This document shows positions 61,214 through 64,000 of a DNA stretch of 64,000 nucleotides, in pieces. The position numbers and the translations under genes were made by a program. The stretch covers positions 20,646,533 through 20,710,532 of the forward strand of contig OX365960.1 in assembly GCA_947247005.1 (NCBI GenBank), in the 5' to 3' direction. Position 1 is the first letter of the stretch. Every line of letters starts with the position of its first letter. A model generated the notes under the pieces. That model searched no databases, was not told the DNA's origin, and saw nothing but the letters and a program-made list of their open reading frames with translations. This stretch comes from Spisula solida (lineage: Eukaryota; Mollusca; Bivalvia; Venerida; Mactridae).

Positions 61214-63375
61214 TGTTGGTTCATTCTAGAAACTGTTACATGTATTTCAGACCAAACGTCTGTTATAACATATAACTACTCAAAATTTGATAAGGGCTAA
61301 GAAAAATTTCCATTTTAATGTTTTGCAAATTGAATAAGATTGACTTGTAGAATTTTCAGAAACATAATGTTACATCTGCAATATTGTAAACCAATGAAGA
61401 TAATTTAAAATTTAATGTCTAAGTGCTGATAAGCCAAACCCCATTAAAATGTTTGTGCTGCATTCAAGCCTCTGTAGTAACGGTATGCGGTCATTTTCTT
61501 GACGTTTTAGGTCTTACACGATATTGTAATAAAAAACAGGATAAAACTTTCCATGTTAATCTAGCCACTTTGGTCTCCGCCAAAAGGGCTTATCAGTTAT
61601 CTGGAAAACGACGTCATTTTGGCAATGCGTATCAAATGCAAGACATTAAGTTTCGAAATTTAGTAGGAGATAAGATGATATTTTATTAATTGTTTAATTA
61701 AATGTTTTGTTCTTCAGTTTTGTACATTTAACATGAGACAGATATCAAAATCGATTGCTTGGCCCTTAGCTAAGTTTGAGTAGTATAGTTAAACAATACC
61801 GATAATGTGAACATAGAATTATTTATGGTGTGTGTTTATTCAAGGTGCAAAGTTTAATCACACCGAGGGCAATATAAGGACTATATTTAATGTTGTGGCT
61901 ACGTTATTGTGATTTCGTTATTCATTGTGTTCATTAGTTGCAATATCACATGACTCTGAAGGGAGGCGGGACATTGCTTGATCATGTGATTCGAGTTTAG
62001 GCATCGTCTGGTCATATGATTATGATTGGAGGCGGGGCATTGTCTGGTCACGTGATTATATGGTCATAATTGGAGGCAGGGTATTTCCTTGTCATATGCT
62101 TGTGGGTTGTAGGTTGTCATGTGATTGAAGGCGCAGCATTGCCTGGTCATGTGACTATATTGTCATGACTAGAGGAGGAGCATTACCTGGTCATGTGATT
62201 AGAGGCAGAACATTGCCTGGTCATGTGACTATTGTCATGACTAGAGGAGGAGCATTACCTGGTCATGTGATTAGAGGAGGAGCATTACCTGGTCATGTGA
62301 TTAGAGGTGGAGCATTACCTGATCATGTGATTAGGGGCGGAGCATTACCTGGTCATGTGATTAGGGGCGGAGCATTACCTGGTCATGTGATTAGGGGCGG
62401 AGCATTACCTGGTCATGTGATTAGGGGGGAGCATTACCTGGTCATGTGATTAGGGGCGGAGCATTACCTGGTCATGTGATTAGGGGCGGAGCATTACCTG
62501 GTCATGTGATTAGGGGTGGAGCATTACCTGGTCATGTGATTAGGGGTGGAGCATTGCCTGGTCATGTGATTAGGGGCGGAGCATTACCTGGTCATGTGAT
62601 TAGGGGCGGAGCATTACCTGGTCATGTGATTAGGGGCGGAGCATTACCTGGTCATGTGATTAGGGGCGGAGCATTACGTGGTCATGTGATTAGGGGTGGA
62701 GCATTGCCTGGTCATGTGATTAGAGGCGGAGCATTACCTGGTCATGACAAGAACTATGCTCGTTGATCTGGTCACAAAAGAAGTAATATTACTTATATGT
62801 ACAATAGATTGGGTCACCATTCAAATTGTGATGAATGTATGCATGTGTTCAAATTTAAGTCTTCAAATTAAAACATCTTGATATGTTTTGTTATGTGTGA
62901 TCACTCTTTTGATGTATTTTAATGTATTTTCAGTCAGTCTTAAGTTAGTAGATCATCACTATGTATGATTGTTGTTGGAATTTTACTTCTATGTAATATT
63001 TTACCATTTTAGTCATTTGTTTTCAAAATCATCAGAATAGTAAGAATTGAAAAGTGAAAAACTTAAGACATGTGCTAGGAATCAGTGAAAATATAAACAC
63101 TGGTTCTGAACAAGTCAAAAGTCAGGATTTAAAAAATTGTTTTTTATTTGGCGTTTTTTTGTCAGCTTTTAGTTTTGAATTCATCGAAAGATTAACAGAG
63201 TGAACGTGATAAATGTCTGTATGCTTTATGATTGGATACCAATTCTGTATAGATGTGATTTTTATGTGTAACTGTTTTTGATGAATGTGTTAGTCTAAAA
63301 TGGCGTGTGTACATGTGCTTATATTGACTGTCAAATTTTGTAAAAAAAGCAATAAAATAATTGAATAATTTATAT
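61214..63375 (+). other. UBR5: Probable UBR5 3' UTR with poly(A) signal
   Basis: AATAAA at 63351-63356 is followed by T-rich sequence, a plausible cleavage region. The UTR would be about 2.1 kb and include the 30-bp minisatellite. Weaker signals (for example AATAAA at 61526) could give shorter forms. The stretch at 61214-61920 holds no recognised element. Confidence 0.6.
61980..62756 (+). repeat. 30-bp minisatellite in the UBR5 3' UTR
   Basis: About 20 regular units of GGTCATGTGATTAGGGGCGG + AGCATTACCT from 62160, preceded by older, irregular units from about 61980. One unit is one base short near 62424, which shifts the long open frame. Confidence 0.95.
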
Positions 63376-63498
63376 TTATGGTTTTCTTTCTGCTATGCTT
63401 CATATCAATGGAAGAATAGACGCAAGCATTTTACAGGAAATTTCGATCATACATTTGAACTACTAAGATGTTGATGAACTTTCGAAACCAGTATTGAT

Positions 63499-63909
63499 CA
63501 GGGTTCCCACATAATATTTTCAAGGTAAGGGAAAAGTCAGGGAATTTTGAAATTAGTCAGGGAAATCTGAAAATTGAGCAACAGTCAGGGAATTCTTTAT
63601 TTTAGCTGTCAAAAAATGCCAATTTATATGTAGAAAAAAACAAAAACTGGAAAAACTCTTCGCTCGCTATGCTTGCTTTTGACAGTTCTAGATTATAATA
63701 ACTTTGTGTCAATCATCAGCCCTAGAACTACTAATTTAAACTTTTGTGTTCCATATAAAGCTAATATGTCTTCCTTTTTTCTATTTTTATTGTCATATTT
63801 TACCTAAACAAAATGATACTTCAGTGCGCAATTCCTCTAAGAAGTCAGGGAAAACTACTGTATGGGAAAAGTCAGGGAATTTTGTGTCAGAATATTTGTG
63901 GGAACCCTG
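63499..63909 (+). mobile_element. Family G MITE, TTGAT duplication, downstream of UBR5
   Basis: CAGGGTTCCCACATAATATT ... GTGGGAACCCTG with 5-bp TTGAT flanks (63494-63498, 63910-63914). Confidence 0.83.
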
Positions 63910-64000
63910 TTGATGAAAGATGCCAATGCCCGAGATTCTTCGTCTAATTTCTAGAAAATATTGAATTTATGAGCGTGAAGCTTCAAATTTAGTATCCTGT

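Noticed and set aside
59608..59845. Overlapping repeat ORFs on both strands (NSLDKNG and YHFYLGN units)
   Set aside because: Open on both strands only because of the 27-bp period; intronic.
62165..62766. Two ORFs of RGGALPGHVI repeats resembling a structural repeat protein
   Set aside because: Produced by the 30-bp minisatellite in the 3' UTR; a one-base deletion near 62424 splits it and there are no splice sites or flanking coding sequence.

Overview
The window is animal nuclear DNA, AT-rich and dense in repeats. Almost all of it is one intron-rich gene on the + strand: the orthologue of the giant HECT E3 ubiquitin ligase UBR5 (EDD; hyd in flies). I assembled 50 coding exons from 8071 to 61213. 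All 49 introns are GT-AG, the reading frame stays open throughout, and the product is 3,234 residues. The dispersed repeats (short stem-loops followed by TCCG/TCTG arrays, tRNA-headed SINEs, CAGGGGT-ended MITEs) are of kinds common in bivalve molluscs, so a bivalve is the best guess. That is inference, and I cannot name a species.

Layout. 1-7900 is an intergenic repeat field: a 1,081-bp non-autonomous hAT element with a perfect 8-bp target duplication, fold-back MITEs, an old tandem segmental duplication and a GGAC-rich element. 7915-8070 is the likely UBR5 promoter and 5' UTR. 8071-61213 holds the exons. In order they encode an N-terminal region and UBA domain (exons 1-7), an RCC1-like propeller (8-20), a disordered linker (20-23), the UBR box that binds N-degrons (24-26), helical and acidic regions (27-36), an unusually long Ser/Thr-rich disordered linker (37-39), the RE-rich and MLLE (PABC) segments (43-44) and the HECT catalytic domain (45-50, active-site Cys3203). 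61214 to about 63375 is the 3' UTR, which contains a 30-bp minisatellite and ends with AATAAA at 63351. One more MITE lies downstream.

The most unusual feature is in the introns. At four acceptors (exons 22, 24, 25 and 34) the intron ends in a tandem array whose unit is itself a copy of the 3' splice junction: the AG acceptor plus 4-19 bases of the following exon. The largest has 23 units of exactly 33 bp before exon 25, so 24 identical-looking acceptors stand in a row. Exon 26 also has a downstream copy of most of itself with its donor. Three of these arrays and the exon copy lie between 27.7 and 32.6 kb, around the UBR box. Separately, one dispersed repeat family ends within 4-8 bases of the acceptors of two different exons (6 and 23). 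About 20 MITE copies, many with readable 6-bp target duplications and nested in one another, give a relative insertion history.
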